From Bradyrhizobium archetypum (GTDB lineage Bacteria > Pseudomonadota > Alphaproteobacteria > Rhizobiales > Xanthobacteraceae), in assembly GCF_013114835.1 (NCBI RefSeq), contig NZ_JAAVLW010000005.1, forward strand, positions 248,001-312,000: 64,000 nucleotides of DNA, written 5' to 3'. Positions 34,026 through 43,202 of this stretch are shown one piece after another. How positions within the stretch are numbered: position 1 is the stretch's first letter; each line of letters starts with the position of its first letter. Both the position numbers and the translations under genes were made by a program. Below the pieces are notes generated by a model. It worked only from the letters and a program-made list of their open reading frames with translations. It was not told where the DNA came from and did not search any database.

Positions 34026-37000
34026 ATGCCCAACAAGATGTTGATCGACGCGACCCACCCGGAAGAGACCCGGGTCGTTGTGGTCCGTGGCAACCGCGTC
34101 GAAGAATTTGATTTTGAGACCGTCCAGCGCAAGCAACTGCGCGGCAATATCTATCTCGCCAAGGTTACGCGCGTAGAACCGTCGCTGCAGGCGGCGTTCA
34201 TCGAGTATGGCGGCAACCGCCACGGCTTCCTGGCGTTCAGCGAAATCCATCCGGACTATTATCAGATTCCGGTCGCCGACCGGCAGGCGCTGATCGAGGC
34301 CGACGAGCGCGCGCACCGCGAGGCCGAGGAAGAGAGCGAGAACCGCTCCAGCCATCGCCGCCGGTCGCGCCACCGCAATGCCCGTCGCCGCGGCCATGGC
34401 GACCGGGTCCAAAGCGATGTCATCGAGAATGCCGGCCAGGATCCTGCGCAGGCAGCCCAACCCGATGAGGGCGAGGCGCATGAGCACGAAGGCCTCTACG
34501 CCGGCGAAGCGCAGGCGCACGACGCCGGGCATCACGAGGATGCGGCTCATCACGATCATGAAGCGCATGAACACGAAGCGCAGGGTCAAGATTTCGGCCA
34601 TCCGCACGATCATCCCGAGGATGTAGCGCCAGCCCCGCAGGAAGGGGCGGACGCCGCAAGCGAAGCGCCGGTTGCCGAAACGGCACCTCTCTCCGAGACG
34701 CCCGCCGTGGCGCCAACAACCGAGGCGGCGGTCACCGAGAGGACCACCGAGGACGCCCATGCGGAAGGGACTCACGAAGCGTCCCATGACCACGCGCAAG
34801 CGAACGAACCTGCGGCCCATGCCGATGAGCCGCCGCATGTCGAGCACGCCGGCGAAGGATACGCCGCGGCTGCGCCGGACGAATTCGCTGCCGCTTCGGA
34901 AGGCGACGACGGCCACGACGATGAAGACGACGCGGAGGACGCTGAAGAAGATGTCGTCGAGTCCGTCGGCGGCGACGACGTTCTGGAAGAAGTTCCGGAG
35001 CGTCCGTTCCGCCCGCGCCGCCAGTACAAGATTCAGGAAGTCATCAAGCGCCGTCAGGTGATGCTGGTGCAGGTTGTCAAGGAAGAGCGTGGCAACAAGG
35101 GCGCGGCGCTGACGACCTATCTTTCGCTGGCCGGCCGCTATGCCGTGTTGATGCCCAACACCGCCCGCGGTGGCGGCATCAGCCGCAAGATCACCTCGGC
35201 TCAGGACCGCTCGCGGCTCAAGGAAGTGGTGCAAGACCTCGACGTGCCCGAGGGCATGGGGATTATCCTGCGCACCGCGGGTGCTTCGCGCACCAAGCCC
35301 GAGATCAAGCGCGACTTCGAATATCTGATCCGCATGTGGGAAACCGTGCGCGATATGACGCTGCGGTCGCAGGCCCCAACCCTCGTTTACGAGGAAGGCT
35401 CGTTGATCAAGCGCTCGCTGCGCGACCTCTACAACAAGGAAATCGACGAAATCCTGGTTGCCGGCGACGCCGGCTACCACGAAGCGCGCGATTTCATGAA
35501 AATGCTGATGCCTTCCAACGTGCGGGCCGTGAAGCAATATCGCGACGGGCAGCCGCTGTTCTCGCGGATGGGCGTCGAAAGCCAGCTGGACGCGATGTTC
35601 TCGCCGACCGTGCAGCTTCGTTCCGGCGGCTACATCGTCATCAACCAGACCGAAGCGCTGGTCTCAATCGACGTCAATTCGGGCCGCTCGACCCGCGAAC
35701 ATCACATCGAGGACACCGCCCTCAAGACCAACATGGAGGCGGCAGAGGAAGTTGCCCGGCAGCTTCGCCTGCGCGACCTCGCCGGACTGATCGTCATCGA
35801 TTTCATCGACATGGACGAGAAGCGCAACAACCGCGCGGTGGAGCGCAAGCTCTCCGACTGCCTGCGGCAGGACCGCGCGCGCATCCAGGTCGGGCGGATC
35901 TCGCATTTCGGCCTACTCGAAATGTCGCGCCAGCGCATCCGCGCCAGCGTGCTGGAGAGTTCGACTGAGCCCTGCCCGCAATGCGGCGGCAGCGGTCATG
36001 TGCGCTCGGTGTCCTCCGTCGCGCTGCAACTGCTGCGCGGCATCGAAGAAATCCTGATGAAGGGCGCGACCCATAATCTGGTGGTGCGCACCCGCACCGA
36101 CGTCGCGCTCTATGTGCTGAACCACAAGCGCGGCCACCTGCGCGATCTGGAAAACGCGTTCAAGGTGACGCTGGCCGTCGTCGCCGACGCCACCGTGAGC
36201 GGCCAGCAATCATACGTCATCGACCGCGGCGAACAGGTGCACACGCTGGAAGCCGCCAAGGCGTTGCTGGCGGCGCAGGCCGCCGCCTTCCCGCAGATCG
36301 AGGAAGCCTATGACGACGACGAGCCGTTCGACATCGAAACCGAATCCGAGATCGAAACCGACGAAACCGAAGGGCTGACCGAGGATGCCGCGGAAGCGGC
36401 AGTGGGCGAAGGTGAAGGCGACGGCCACCGCCGCAAGCGGCGCCGGCGTCGGCGCGGCCGTGGTGAGCCCCGTGAAGGCGGCGCGCCGCGTGAAGACAGC
36501 GATGCGATGCGGGTTGCGGGCGAAGCCGTCGAAGGTGCGACCGCCGAGGACGGTGATACCGACGAGGACGAAGGCGACGAACAGCCCGGCATGGTCCGCG
36601 GCGATCAGCCTGCAGGCGGCGAGCGGCGCCCGCGCCGTCGCGGCCGTCGCGGCGGACGTCGCCGGCGTGGCGGCGGGCTCGAGGATGGTCTCGCCGGATC
36701 GATCGCAGACGAACTCGCGCCGACCTCGGCGCCGGAAGCGGTGACCGCCGTTGCTGATTTCGACGGCGGCGGGTCCGAGCCAGCCCCGTCACTGGTGCAG
36801 GCCGACGCTCCGCCCGAACCGGCCGCGCAGCCGGCAGAGATCGAGCCCCCGAGCTACGCCCAGTCTGAACCGGTCGCAAGCGCAGTTGCGCCAGCCGCCG
36901 AAGAAACCAGGCAGGAGGCCGAACGCGCTGCGGCACGCCGGCGTTCGACCGTACGCGAGAAGGTCAGCTTCTTGACCAGCGCGCCGGCCGAGCCGGCGCC

Positions 37001-37136
37001 TGCCGTCAGCCAAAGCGCGCCAGAGCCGGCCGCACCTCCCCCGCCCGCGCCGGCCGAGCCCGCTCCGGCCGCATCAGGCGAACCCGCGCCACGCAAGGCT
37101 GGCTGGTGGTCGCGACGCTTCGGCAGCGGCGAATAA
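34026..37136 (+). CDS. rne: Ribonuclease E/G with histidine-rich acidic insertion
   Basis: A 1036-residue endoribonuclease of the RNA degradosome. The S1 domain begins near residue 35 (GNIYLAKVTRVEPSLQAAFIEYG) but is split by about 230 residues (100-330) of acidic, Ala/Glu/His-rich sequence, then resumes with YKIQEVIKRRQVMLVQVVKEERGNKGA. The DNase I-like catalytic core has SIDVNSGR (D549) and IDFIDMD, and the zinc link CPQCGGSG (C650/C653). The C-terminal tail has Arg-rich RNA-binding blocks (RKRRRRRRGRG) and Pro/Ala-rich scaffold sequence. ATG at 34026 gives the conserved MPNKMLIDATHPEE start. The frame upstream is leader. Confidence 0.96.
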   Translation: MPNKMLIDATHPEETRVVVVRGNRVEEFDFETVQRKQLRGNIYLAKVTRVEPSLQAAFIEYGGNRHGFLAFSEIHPDYYQIPVADRQALIEADERAHREAEEESENRSSHRRRSRHRNARRRGHGDRVQSDVIENAGQDPAQAAQPDEGEAHEHEGLYAGEAQAHDAGHHEDAAHHDHEAHEHEAQGQDFGHPHDHPEDVAPAPQEGADAASEAPVAETAPLSETPAVAPTTEAAVTERTTEDAHAEGTHEASHDHAQANEPAAHADEPPHVEHAGEGYAAAAPDEFAAASEGDDGHDDEDDAEDAEEDVVESVGGDDVLEEVPERPFRPRRQYKIQEVIKRRQVMLVQVVKEERGNKGAALTTYLSLAGRYAVLMPNTARGGGISRKITSAQDRSRLKEVVQDLDVPEGMGIILRTAGASRTKPEIKRDFEYLIRMWETVRDMTLRSQAPTLVYEEGSLIKRSLRDLYNKEIDEILVAGDAGYHEARDFMKMLMPSNVRAVKQYRDGQPLFSRMGVESQLDAMFSPTVQLRSGGYIVINQTEALVSIDVNSGRSTREHHIEDTALKTNMEAAEEVARQLRLRDLAGLIVIDFIDMDEKRNNRAVERKLSDCLRQDRARIQVGRISHFGLLEMSRQRIRASVLESSTEPCPQCGGSGHVRSVSSVALQLLRGIEEILMKGATHNLVVRTRTDVALYVLNHKRGHLRDLENAFKVTLAVVADATVSGQQSYVIDRGEQVHTLEAAKALLAAQAAAFPQIEEAYDDDEPFDIETESEIETDETEGLTEDAAEAAVGEGEGDGHRRKRRRRRRGRGEPREGGAPREDSDAMRVAGEAVEGATAEDGDTDEDEGDEQPGMVRGDQPAGGERRPRRRGRRGGRRRRGGGLEDGLAGSIADELAPTSAPEAVTAVADFDGGGSEPAPSLVQADAPPEPAAQPAEIEPPSYAQSEPVASAVAPAAEETRQEAERAAARRRSTVREKVSFLTSAPAEPAPAVSQSAPEPAAPPPPAPAEPAPAASGEPAPRKAGWWSRRFGSGE

Positions 37137-37148
37137 GGAATCGAACCG

Positions 37149-37182
37149 AAAAAAACCGCCCGGCAAAACCGGGCGGTTTTTT
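37149..37182. terminator. Bidirectional Rho-independent terminator, rne/dctA
   Basis: Stem AACCGCCCGG (37154-37163) and CCGGGCGGTT (37169-37178), loop CAAAA, followed by TTTT on the plus strand and preceded by an A-run that acts as a T-run on the minus strand. It sits between the convergent ends of rne and dctA and can serve both. Confidence 0.93.
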
Positions 37183-37214
37183 AATTGCGGCTTCTGTCGG
37201 ATTCCGGCGACCTT

Positions 37215-38546
37215 TCATCCCGTCGTGATCGCAGTCTCCACGTCGGACGGATCAATCTGTTTGTTGAGATTGGCGTGCAGCCGCGCCTTGTCGAGTTCGC
37301 CCTCCCACCATGACACCACCACGCAGGCGACGCCGTTGCCGCACAGGTTGGTCAGGGCGCGGCACTCGCTCATGAACTTGTCGATGCCGAGAACAATCGC
37401 CATGCCCGGCACCAGGCGTGGATCGACCACGGCGAGCGTCGCGGCCAGCGTGATGAAGCCGGCCCCGGTAATGCCGGACGCACCCTTTGAGGTCAGCATC
37501 GCGACCAGAAGGATGGTCAGTTGCTGGCTGAAGGAGAGATCGAAACCGAGCGCCTGCGCGATGAATAGCGTCGCCAAGGTCATGTAGATGTTGGTGCCGT
37601 CGAGGTTGAACGAGTAACCGGTCGGGACCACGAGGCCGACCACGGACTTGGAGCAGCCGAGCCGCTCGAGCTTTTCCATCAAGGATGGCAGCGCGCTTTC
37701 CGAGGATGACGTGCCGAGCACGATCAGAAGCTCATCCTTGATGTAGGCCAGGAACTTGAAGATCGAGAACCCGACCATCCGCGCGATCACGCCGAGCACC
37801 ACGAACACGAACAGCGCCGCCGTCACATAGAAGGTTGCGATCAGGCCGACCAGGTTCAGGATCGCGCCGGTGCCGAACTTGCCGATCGTAAACGCCATCG
37901 CGCCGAACGCGCCGATCGGCGCGGCCTTCATCACGATGGCGATGACGCCGAACACGGCATGCGCGGCATCGTCGATGAAGGCGCGGATGGTGTGGCCGCG
38001 CTCGCCAAGTCCCATCAGCGCAAAGCCGAACAGGATGGAGAACAGCAGCACCTGAAGGATTTCACCCTGTGCGAAAGCGCCGACCACCGTATCGGGAATA
38101 ATGTGCAGGAAGAAATCGACTGTCTTCTGCGCTTCCGCCTGCTTAGCGTATCCGGCGACGGCTTGCGCGTTCGCCATGCCGCCTCCGAAACCCGAGCCGG
38201 GCCTGACCAGATTTCCGACGAGAAGGCCAATCACCAGGGCGAAGGTGGAGACCACCTCGAAATAGACCAGCGCCTTGACGCCGATCCGGCCGACCTTCTT
38301 GGCATCTTGTATATGCGCGATGCCGGATACCACGGTGCAGAAGATGATCGGCGCGATCACCATCTTGATCAGCTTGATGAAGCCGTCGCCGAGCGCCTTG
38401 ATCCAGTCGTTGGTCGCGAACGCAGGCCACAGCCAGCCGACCAGCGCACCGAGCACGATGGCAATCAAGACTTGGACGTAAAGAACCCGGTACCAGGGCT
38501 TCTTTGCCGCGCTCGCGGGCGCTTCGGTTGCGATCGTTGCCGCCAT
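37215..38546 (-). CDS. dctA: C4-dicarboxylate:cation symporter DctA
   Basis: A 443-residue DAACS-family inner-membrane carrier importing succinate, fumarate and malate. The serine-rich re-entrant loop is GTSSSESALPSLMEKL, followed by the VPTGYSFNLDGTNIYMTLATLFIAQ substrate/cation motif and IDKFMSECRALTNLCGNGVA (Asp/Arg/Asn binding residues) near the end. Start choice: the open frame runs far upstream through bioY DNA, but the ATG at 38546 with GGGAG 8 bases before it gives the normal length. No dctBD genes are adjacent. Important for symbiotic carbon uptake in rhizobia. Confidence 0.95.
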   Translation of the reverse strand: MAATIATEAPASAAKKPWYRVLYVQVLIAIVLGALVGWLWPAFATNDWIKALGDGFIKLIKMVIAPIIFCTVVSGIAHIQDAKKVGRIGVKALVYFEVVSTFALVIGLLVGNLVRPGSGFGGGMANAQAVAGYAKQAEAQKTVDFFLHIIPDTVVGAFAQGEILQVLLFSILFGFALMGLGERGHTIRAFIDDAAHAVFGVIAIVMKAAPIGAFGAMAFTIGKFGTGAILNLVGLIATFYVTAALFVFVVLGVIARMVGFSIFKFLAYIKDELLIVLGTSSSESALPSLMEKLERLGCSKSVVGLVVPTGYSFNLDGTNIYMTLATLFIAQALGFDLSFSQQLTILLVAMLTSKGASGITGAGFITLAATLAVVDPRLVPGMAIVLGIDKFMSECRALTNLCGNGVACVVVSWWEGELDKARLHANLNKQIDPSDVETAITTG

Positions 38547-38650
38547 GACGCCTACTCCCTTCAATGGCCGCGGACTGGTCGCACCTGCGCCAATCCGTCG
38601 CACACAGCCAAAATACTTTGAGGGAGCGGAGTCAATGGTGTTGGCGGCCG

Positions 38651-39268
38651 CTAGCCGCGCGCATCGAACATCCGCCGGGTTGCCGGCACCAGCGCCGCGC
38701 CGAGCGCATTCTTGATCAGAGATGCCGCGATGAACGGAACAATACCGACCAGCCACGCCTTTTCCACGCCGAGCTTCATGCCGAACGCGAGCCAACCAAA
38801 CCCGGCAGCGAGAATGAGAATGTGTCCGAGCGCCATCGCGACAAATAGCTGAAGCACTGACCGGTCCCAGCCGCGCTCGCTCAGCCATCCCGTCACGAAG
38901 ACCGCTGCCAGGAAGCCGAAGAGATATCCGGCGGTCGGACCGACGAGCGGCGCAAGGCCGCCAACCGGGCCTGCGAATACCGGAAATCCGATCGCCCCTT
39001 CGGCCAGATAGGCCATGACGGTAGCGCTGCCGAGCCGCCAGCCATAGGCTGCGCCGATCACCAGTACGACCAGCGTCTGCAGCGTCATCGGCACGTACGG
39101 CAACGGCAGATTGACCTTGGCCGACAAGGTCAGCAACGCCGTGCCCAGCGCGACCAGGACCACGCTGCGCAACAGACCCGACGATCCATCCGCGCGATGC
39201 GGCCACAGCAAACTGGCCAGCGGGAAATGCGATGGCACAACAGTTTCAGGCAGGGTTCTGGCAGACAC
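38651..39268 (-). CDS. bioY: Biotin transporter BioY
   Basis: A 205-residue S-component of an ECF-type biotin uptake system with six helices. LPYVPMTLQTLVVLVIGAAYGWRLG and the glycine-rich GAIGFPVFAGPVGGLAPLVGPTAGYLFGF are BioY signatures. Start choice: GTG at 39268, because GGGAG lies 6 bases upstream and it gives VSARTLPETVVP; the further upstream frame overlaps the aminotransferase end. No bioMN genes are nearby, so it may work alone or with a shared energising module. The biotin link is fitting because accB in this window is the major biotin acceptor. Confidence 0.92.
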   Translation of the reverse strand: MSARTLPETVVPSHFPLASLLWPHRADGSSGLLRSVVLVALGTALLTLSAKVNLPLPYVPMTLQTLVVLVIGAAYGWRLGSATVMAYLAEGAIGFPVFAGPVGGLAPLVGPTAGYLFGFLAAVFVTGWLSERGWDRSVLQLFVAMALGHILILAAGFGWLAFGMKLGVEKAWLVGIVPFIAASLIKNALGAALVPATRRMFDARG

Positions 39269-39335
39269 GGATGACTCCCGATTGATTTGGATTCGGATGA
39301 TGTGGATCGTAGATGTGGATGGCGGCCGAAGGTAT

Positions 39336-40523
39336 TTATGCCAGCCAACGCGCAATGCGCGTCACCGCTTCACGCATCTCGTCGGCCGAGCGCGCGTAGG
39401 AGAAGCGAATGAAGCTACGGCCGTGGATCGGATCGAAATCGACGCCGGGCGTCGCCGCCACATGCGCCTTCTCCAGCATCCGGCCGGCAAATTCGAAACT
39501 GTCGGAGGTGAAATCCGAAACATCTGCGTAGAGATAGAAGGCGCCATCCGCAGGAAGAAACTTGGTCAGGCCGGCCTTCGGCAGTCCCTCGATCAGGATG
39601 CGGCGGTTCTCCTGATAGCCGCGCTTGATCGCCTCCATCTCTTCGCGGCCCTCGAATGCCGCCTCGGCGGCGATCTGCGATAGCGTCGGCACCGAGATCG
39701 ACAGGTTCTGCTGCAGCCGCTCGATTGGCCGCAGCAAGGGCTCCGGCACCACCATCCAGCCGACCCGCCAGCCTGTCATGCAGAAATATTTCGAGAACGA
39801 ATTGATCACGAGCGCCTGCGGCGAGAGCCCGGCCGCCGTCACCGCCGGAAACGCATAATCGAGGCCGTGATAGATCTCGTCGGAAATGAAGCGAATACCT
39901 GCATCTTCCGCCGCATTGATCAGGCCGGTGAGCGCCTCGCGCGACATCATCGTTCCCGTCGGATTGGCAGGGCTACCGACCAGCACGCCCTTCAGCGGCG
40001 TCTTGCGATGCGCGGCCAGCAACGCCTCGCCTGTCAACGCATGGCGCGTCGCGCTCGATGTCTCAATCAGCACCGGTTCGCAACCGAGCGCGGTCAGAAT
40101 GTGGCGGTAAGGTGGATACCCGGGCACCGTGACCGCGACCCGGTCGCCCGGCTCGAACATCGACAAAAACGCCAGAATGAATCCGCCGGACGAGCCGGTC
40201 GTGATCACGATGCGCTCGCTATCGACCGTGCAGCCGTAAGCATCGCGGTAGTGCCTGACAATCCGCTCGCGCAGCGAAGGCATGCCGAGCGCGGAGGTGT
40301 AATCGATGCGCGCCTCGTCGAGCGCCCTGTGCGCAGCCGCGATCGCGCTCCGCGGCGCCGGCGCCGCCGGCTGCCCCACTTCCATGTGAATCACATGGCC
40401 GCCTGCCGCCTCGATTCGCGCTGCGGCCGCCATCACGTCCATCACCATGAAGGGCGGAACATCGCTCCGTACCGAAGGCGTCAGCAGCGCTTTTGCGCGG
40501 TCTCTAAGTGTCGATTCCAGCAT
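39336..40523 (-). CDS. Class I/II pyridoxal-phosphate aminotransferase
   Basis: A 395-residue fold-type I aminotransferase. HMEVGQPAAPAP is the N-terminal substrate loop, YTSALGMPSLRERI follows, SPANPTGTMMS holds the PLP-phosphate Asn, ISDEIYHGLDY the ring Asp and Tyr, NSFSKYFCMTGWRVGWM the PLP lysine and Arg, and FIRFSYARS the carboxylate-binding Arg. It resembles aspartate/aromatic aminotransferases of rhizobia; the exact amino donor is undetermined. ATG start; 67 bases before bioY, same strand, possibly one transcript. Confidence 0.9.
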   Translation of the reverse strand: MLESTLRDRAKALLTPSVRSDVPPFMVMDVMAAAARIEAAGGHVIHMEVGQPAAPAPRSAIAAAHRALDEARIDYTSALGMPSLRERIVRHYRDAYGCTVDSERIVITTGSSGGFILAFLSMFEPGDRVAVTVPGYPPYRHILTALGCEPVLIETSSATRHALTGEALLAAHRKTPLKGVLVGSPANPTGTMMSREALTGLINAAEDAGIRFISDEIYHGLDYAFPAVTAAGLSPQALVINSFSKYFCMTGWRVGWMVVPEPLLRPIERLQQNLSISVPTLSQIAAEAAFEGREEMEAIKRGYQENRRILIEGLPKAGLTKFLPADGAFYLYADVSDFTSDSFEFAGRMLEKAHVAATPGVDFDPIHGRSFIRFSYARSADEMREAVTRIARWLA

Positions 40524-40751
40524 CGATATCTGCTATTTGCACGGGCGCTTGCCGAATCCAGGTTCCCGAACCGGCTAGCGCCCCAGACTGGCCGTATTCG
40601 ATGGCTTGTTATAGCGTTTTCAAGCCAAGCGATACCGGTTTGGGCGAAGAAACGCGTTGAAACAATAAACTAGGACCCGTTTCTGATCTAATCGGAAACC
40701 GAACTGGCTTCCGGCAACTCCGCACGCATCATCAATCGCCAAAGACCGCTC

Positions 40752-42158
40752 ATGCTGCTTCGTATCGCCCGACGCAAGAAATCGCTGAAATTGACCGCGC
40801 TGATCACGGCTGTCGCGCTTGCCTTCACGCCGATCGCGGCGATGGCGCAGGAGAACAAGGGTCCGCCGGTGATCCGCGACACTGAGACGGAGCAATTGCT
40901 GCGCGAATATACGCGGCCGATCCTGCGCGCCGCCGGCCTGGAAAAACAGAACATCCAGATGGTGATCATCAACCAGGGTGTCTTCAACGCCTTCGTTGCC
41001 GACGGTCGCCGCATCTTCGTGAACTACGGCGCAATCCTGCAGTCGGAGACGCCGAACCAGATCATCGGCGTGATGGCGCACGAAACCGGCCACCTTGCCG
41101 GCGGCCATCTCGCCAAGATGCGCGAGCAGATGGCGCAGGCCCAGACGCAGATGATCATCGCCATGCTGCTTGGCGCCGGCGCGATGGTCGCGGGATCGCG
41201 GAGCGGCGGCGGCAGCAGTGGGCTGACCAACGCCGGCGCGGCGATGTTCTCCGCGCAGGGCGAAGTGATCCGCCGCACCCTGCTCTCCTACGTGCGCCAG
41301 CAGGAGGAAAATGCCGACAAGGCCGGCGTGAAGTTTCTGAATGCCACCGGCCAGTCTCCGCGCGGCATGTACGAGACTTTCAAGCGTTTCACCGACGAAA
41401 GCCTGTTCGCCGCGCGCGGCTCCGACCCTTACATGCAGTCGCATCCGATGCCGGCCGAGCGCGTTGCTGCGCTGGAAGGACTGGCACGATCGAGCCCCTA
41501 TTGGGACAAAAAAGACGACCCTGCGCTACAACTGCGTCACGACATGGTGCGCGCCAAGATCTCGGCTTTCATGGAGCGGCAGGACACCGTGTACCGACGC
41601 TATCCGATGTCCAACAATAGCCTGCCGGCGCGCTATGCCCATGCGATCTCGACCTATCTGCACGGCGACCTGCGCAGCGCGCTCGCGCAGATCGATGCCC
41701 TGATCCAGCAGCAGCCCAACAATCCGTATTTCCACGAGGTGCGCGGTCAGGCGCTGTTGGAGGGCGGCAAGCCGCAGGAGGCGATTGCGCCGCTGCGCAA
41801 GGCCGTCGCGCTCTCGAACAACTCGCCGCTTATCGAGATGCTGCTTGGGCAGGCTCTCGTGGCAACCGGCAACAACGCCTATACGGACGAGGCTATCGCG
41901 ATCCTGCGCGCGGCTGTGGCGCGCGAGAGCGAGGCGCCGATCGGCTATACCCAGCTCGCAATCGCCTACGGACGCAAGGGCGATTACGCGCAGGCCGACC
42001 TGGCCTCGGCCCAGGCCGCCTATCTGCGCGGCGACAGCAAGACCGCGCGCGATCTCGCCTCGCGCGCGAAAACGCGCTTCGCGATCGGGACGCCCGGATG
42101 GGTCAAGGCTGACGACATTGTGAGCGCCAAGCCGCTGCCCGGCCAGAAGAGCAACTAG
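40752..42158 (+). CDS. M48 family metalloprotease with TPR domain (BepA/YfgC-like)
   Basis: A 468-residue periplasmic protease/chaperone. Basic signal peptide MLLRIARRKKSLKLTALITAV ends near AMAQ. The catalytic zinc motif HETGH lies in GVMAHETGHLAGGHLAKM, with third-ligand region QQEENADKAGVKFL. TPR-like helices occupy the C-terminal 200 residues (GDLRSALAQIDALIQQQPNNPYFHEVRG...). BepA homologues assist LptD and outer-membrane protein folding or degrade misfolded forms. It precedes a DsbA-like oxidoreductase, a sensible partner for envelope protein folding. Confidence 0.92.
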   Translation: MLLRIARRKKSLKLTALITAVALAFTPIAAMAQENKGPPVIRDTETEQLLREYTRPILRAAGLEKQNIQMVIINQGVFNAFVADGRRIFVNYGAILQSETPNQIIGVMAHETGHLAGGHLAKMREQMAQAQTQMIIAMLLGAGAMVAGSRSGGGSSGLTNAGAAMFSAQGEVIRRTLLSYVRQQEENADKAGVKFLNATGQSPRGMYETFKRFTDESLFAARGSDPYMQSHPMPAERVAALEGLARSSPYWDKKDDPALQLRHDMVRAKISAFMERQDTVYRRYPMSNNSLPARYAHAISTYLHGDLRSALAQIDALIQQQPNNPYFHEVRGQALLEGGKPQEAIAPLRKAVALSNNSPLIEMLLGQALVATGNNAYTDEAIAILRAAVARESEAPIGYTQLAIAYGRKGDYAQADLASAQAAYLRGDSKTARDLASRAKTRFAIGTPGWVKADDIVSAKPLPGQKSN

Positions 42159-42176
42159 CAATCAACCGCATTCGGC

Positions 42177-42237
42177 TATAATCGGGTCGGGTCGCCAAGG
42201 GCCTGATAATCAAGGACTTGACTATTACTTGGCGACC
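42177..42237 (+). promoter_or_regulatory. Candidate promoter and inverted repeat before the dsbA-like gene
   Basis: A perfect TATAAT hexamer (42177-42182) lies just after the M48 stop. A 10-base inverted repeat GGTCGCCAAG (42190-42199)/CTTGGCGACC (42228-42237) follows where the transcript should begin, so the mRNA could start with a hairpin. No good -35 is visible at 16-18 bases. Confidence 0.4.
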
Positions 42238-42300
42238 ATGAACCACGATATTCTCCAGGAGCCGGCCTTCAACAGAATTGCCCGGGAACTCGCCGCATAA
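42238..42300 (+). CDS. Possible 20-codon leader peptide before the dsbA-like gene
   Basis: ATG AAC CAC ... GCC GCA TAA, encoding a 20-residue peptide that starts MNHDILQEPAF. It begins directly after the inverted repeat and ends 10 bases before the dsbA-like ATG, with the AAGGA ribosome site of dsbA right behind its stop. Third positions are moderately GC-rich. It has no obvious Shine-Dalgarno of its own, so it may be chance; if translated it would couple to the main gene. Confidence 0.25.
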   Translation: MNHDILQEPAFNRIARELAA

Positions 42301-42310
42301 GGATTTACCG

Positions 42311-43078
42311 ATGCCCTCGTTCCGTCTTTTCGTCCCCGCATTGTTCGCGTTGGCGCTCTGCGGCGCGCCGCTGTCCGCTTCCGCGCAGAGCTTCACCGAC
42401 ACGCAACGCGGCGACATCGAGGCGATCGTCCGAAATTACCTGATCGCGCATCCCGAAGTGCTCGAAGAGGCGATGACCGAACTCAGCAAGCGCCAGGCCA
42501 CGGCGGAAGCCGCCAAGCACGAAGCCGGCGTCGCCGCCAACGCGGAAGCGATCTTCAATTCGCCACGCGGCGTCACGCTCGGCAACAAGGATGGCGACGT
42601 CACCTTCGTCGAATTCTTCGATTACAATTGCGGCTACTGCAAGCGCGCCATGGCCGACATGCTGGAGCTGATGAAGGCCGACCCGAAGCTCAAGGTCGTG
42701 CTCAAGGAATTTCCGGTCTTGAGCGCCGGCTCGGTCGAAGCCGCCCAGGTCGGCGTCGCCGTGCGCATGCAGGATCCGACTGGCAAGAAATATCTCGACT
42801 TCCACCAGAAGCTGCTCACCGGCCGCGGTGCGGCCGACAAGGCGCGTGCGATGGCGGTCGCCAAGGAAGTCGGCCTCGACATGGCGAAGCTGGAGAAGGA
42901 CCTTTCGAGCGCCGAGGTCCGCAGCACGCTCGAGGAAAATTTCAAGCTCGCCGAAGCGATGGGCATGAATGGCACGCCAAGCTATGTGATCGGCAAGCAG
43001 GTGGTGATCGGCGCGGTCGGGGCTGAAGCCCTGCGCGAAAAGATCAACAACGCACGCTGCGGCAAGGCGACCTGCTGA
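42311..43078 (+). CDS. DsbA-family thiol:disulfide oxidoreductase
   Basis: A 255-residue periplasmic protein: signal peptide (cleavage near SASAQS), an N-terminal helical extension, and a thioredoxin/DsbA fold. Active site C107-G-Y-C110 in FDYNCGYCKRA, cis-proline in NGTPSYVIG. CGYC is typical of DsbG/ScsC/Com1-like members rather than CPHC DsbA, so isomerase or copper-resistance-like roles are possible. Two more cysteines close the C-terminus (CGKATC). ATG at 42311 with AAGGA 7 bases upstream. Followed by a clear terminator. Confidence 0.92.
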   Translation: MPSFRLFVPALFALALCGAPLSASAQSFTDTQRGDIEAIVRNYLIAHPEVLEEAMTELSKRQATAEAAKHEAGVAANAEAIFNSPRGVTLGNKDGDVTFVEFFDYNCGYCKRAMADMLELMKADPKLKVVLKEFPVLSAGSVEAAQVGVAVRMQDPTGKKYLDFHQKLLTGRGAADKARAMAVAKEVGLDMAKLEKDLSSAEVRSTLEENFKLAEAMGMNGTPSYVIGKQVVIGAVGAEALREKINNARCGKATC

Positions 43079-43102
43079 GGCGATGCTTCACAAGTTGCGA
43101 TG

Positions 43103-43133
43103 AAAGGCCGGCTCGATAGCCGGCCTTTTCTTT
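43103..43133 (+). terminator. Rho-independent terminator after the dsbA-like gene
   Basis: Perfect 11-base stem AAAGGCCGGCT (43103-43113)/AGCCGGCCTTT (43118-43128), loop CGAT, with the T-rich tail TTTTCTTT ending at 43133. It separates the M48-dsbA unit from the DUF1236 gene. Confidence 0.95.
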
Positions 43134-43202
43134 GCGGCGTTCTGCGGGCCAGTGGTTCATCTCGCGTTCACAAAACAAAGTCGGCGGAACCGCCAACTAT
43201 CA

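Noticed and set aside
33439..34044. 201-codon plus-strand open frame across the rne leader
   Set aside because: Arg/Pro-rich composition typical of shadow frames in GC-rich DNA, no ribosome site, and it overlaps the rne start.
39299..39320. Direct repeat GATGTGGAT twice, 13 bases apart, before bioY as an operator
   Set aside because: Short, GC-biased and within the spacer just after the aminotransferase stop; not like the BioR TTATMKATAA box.
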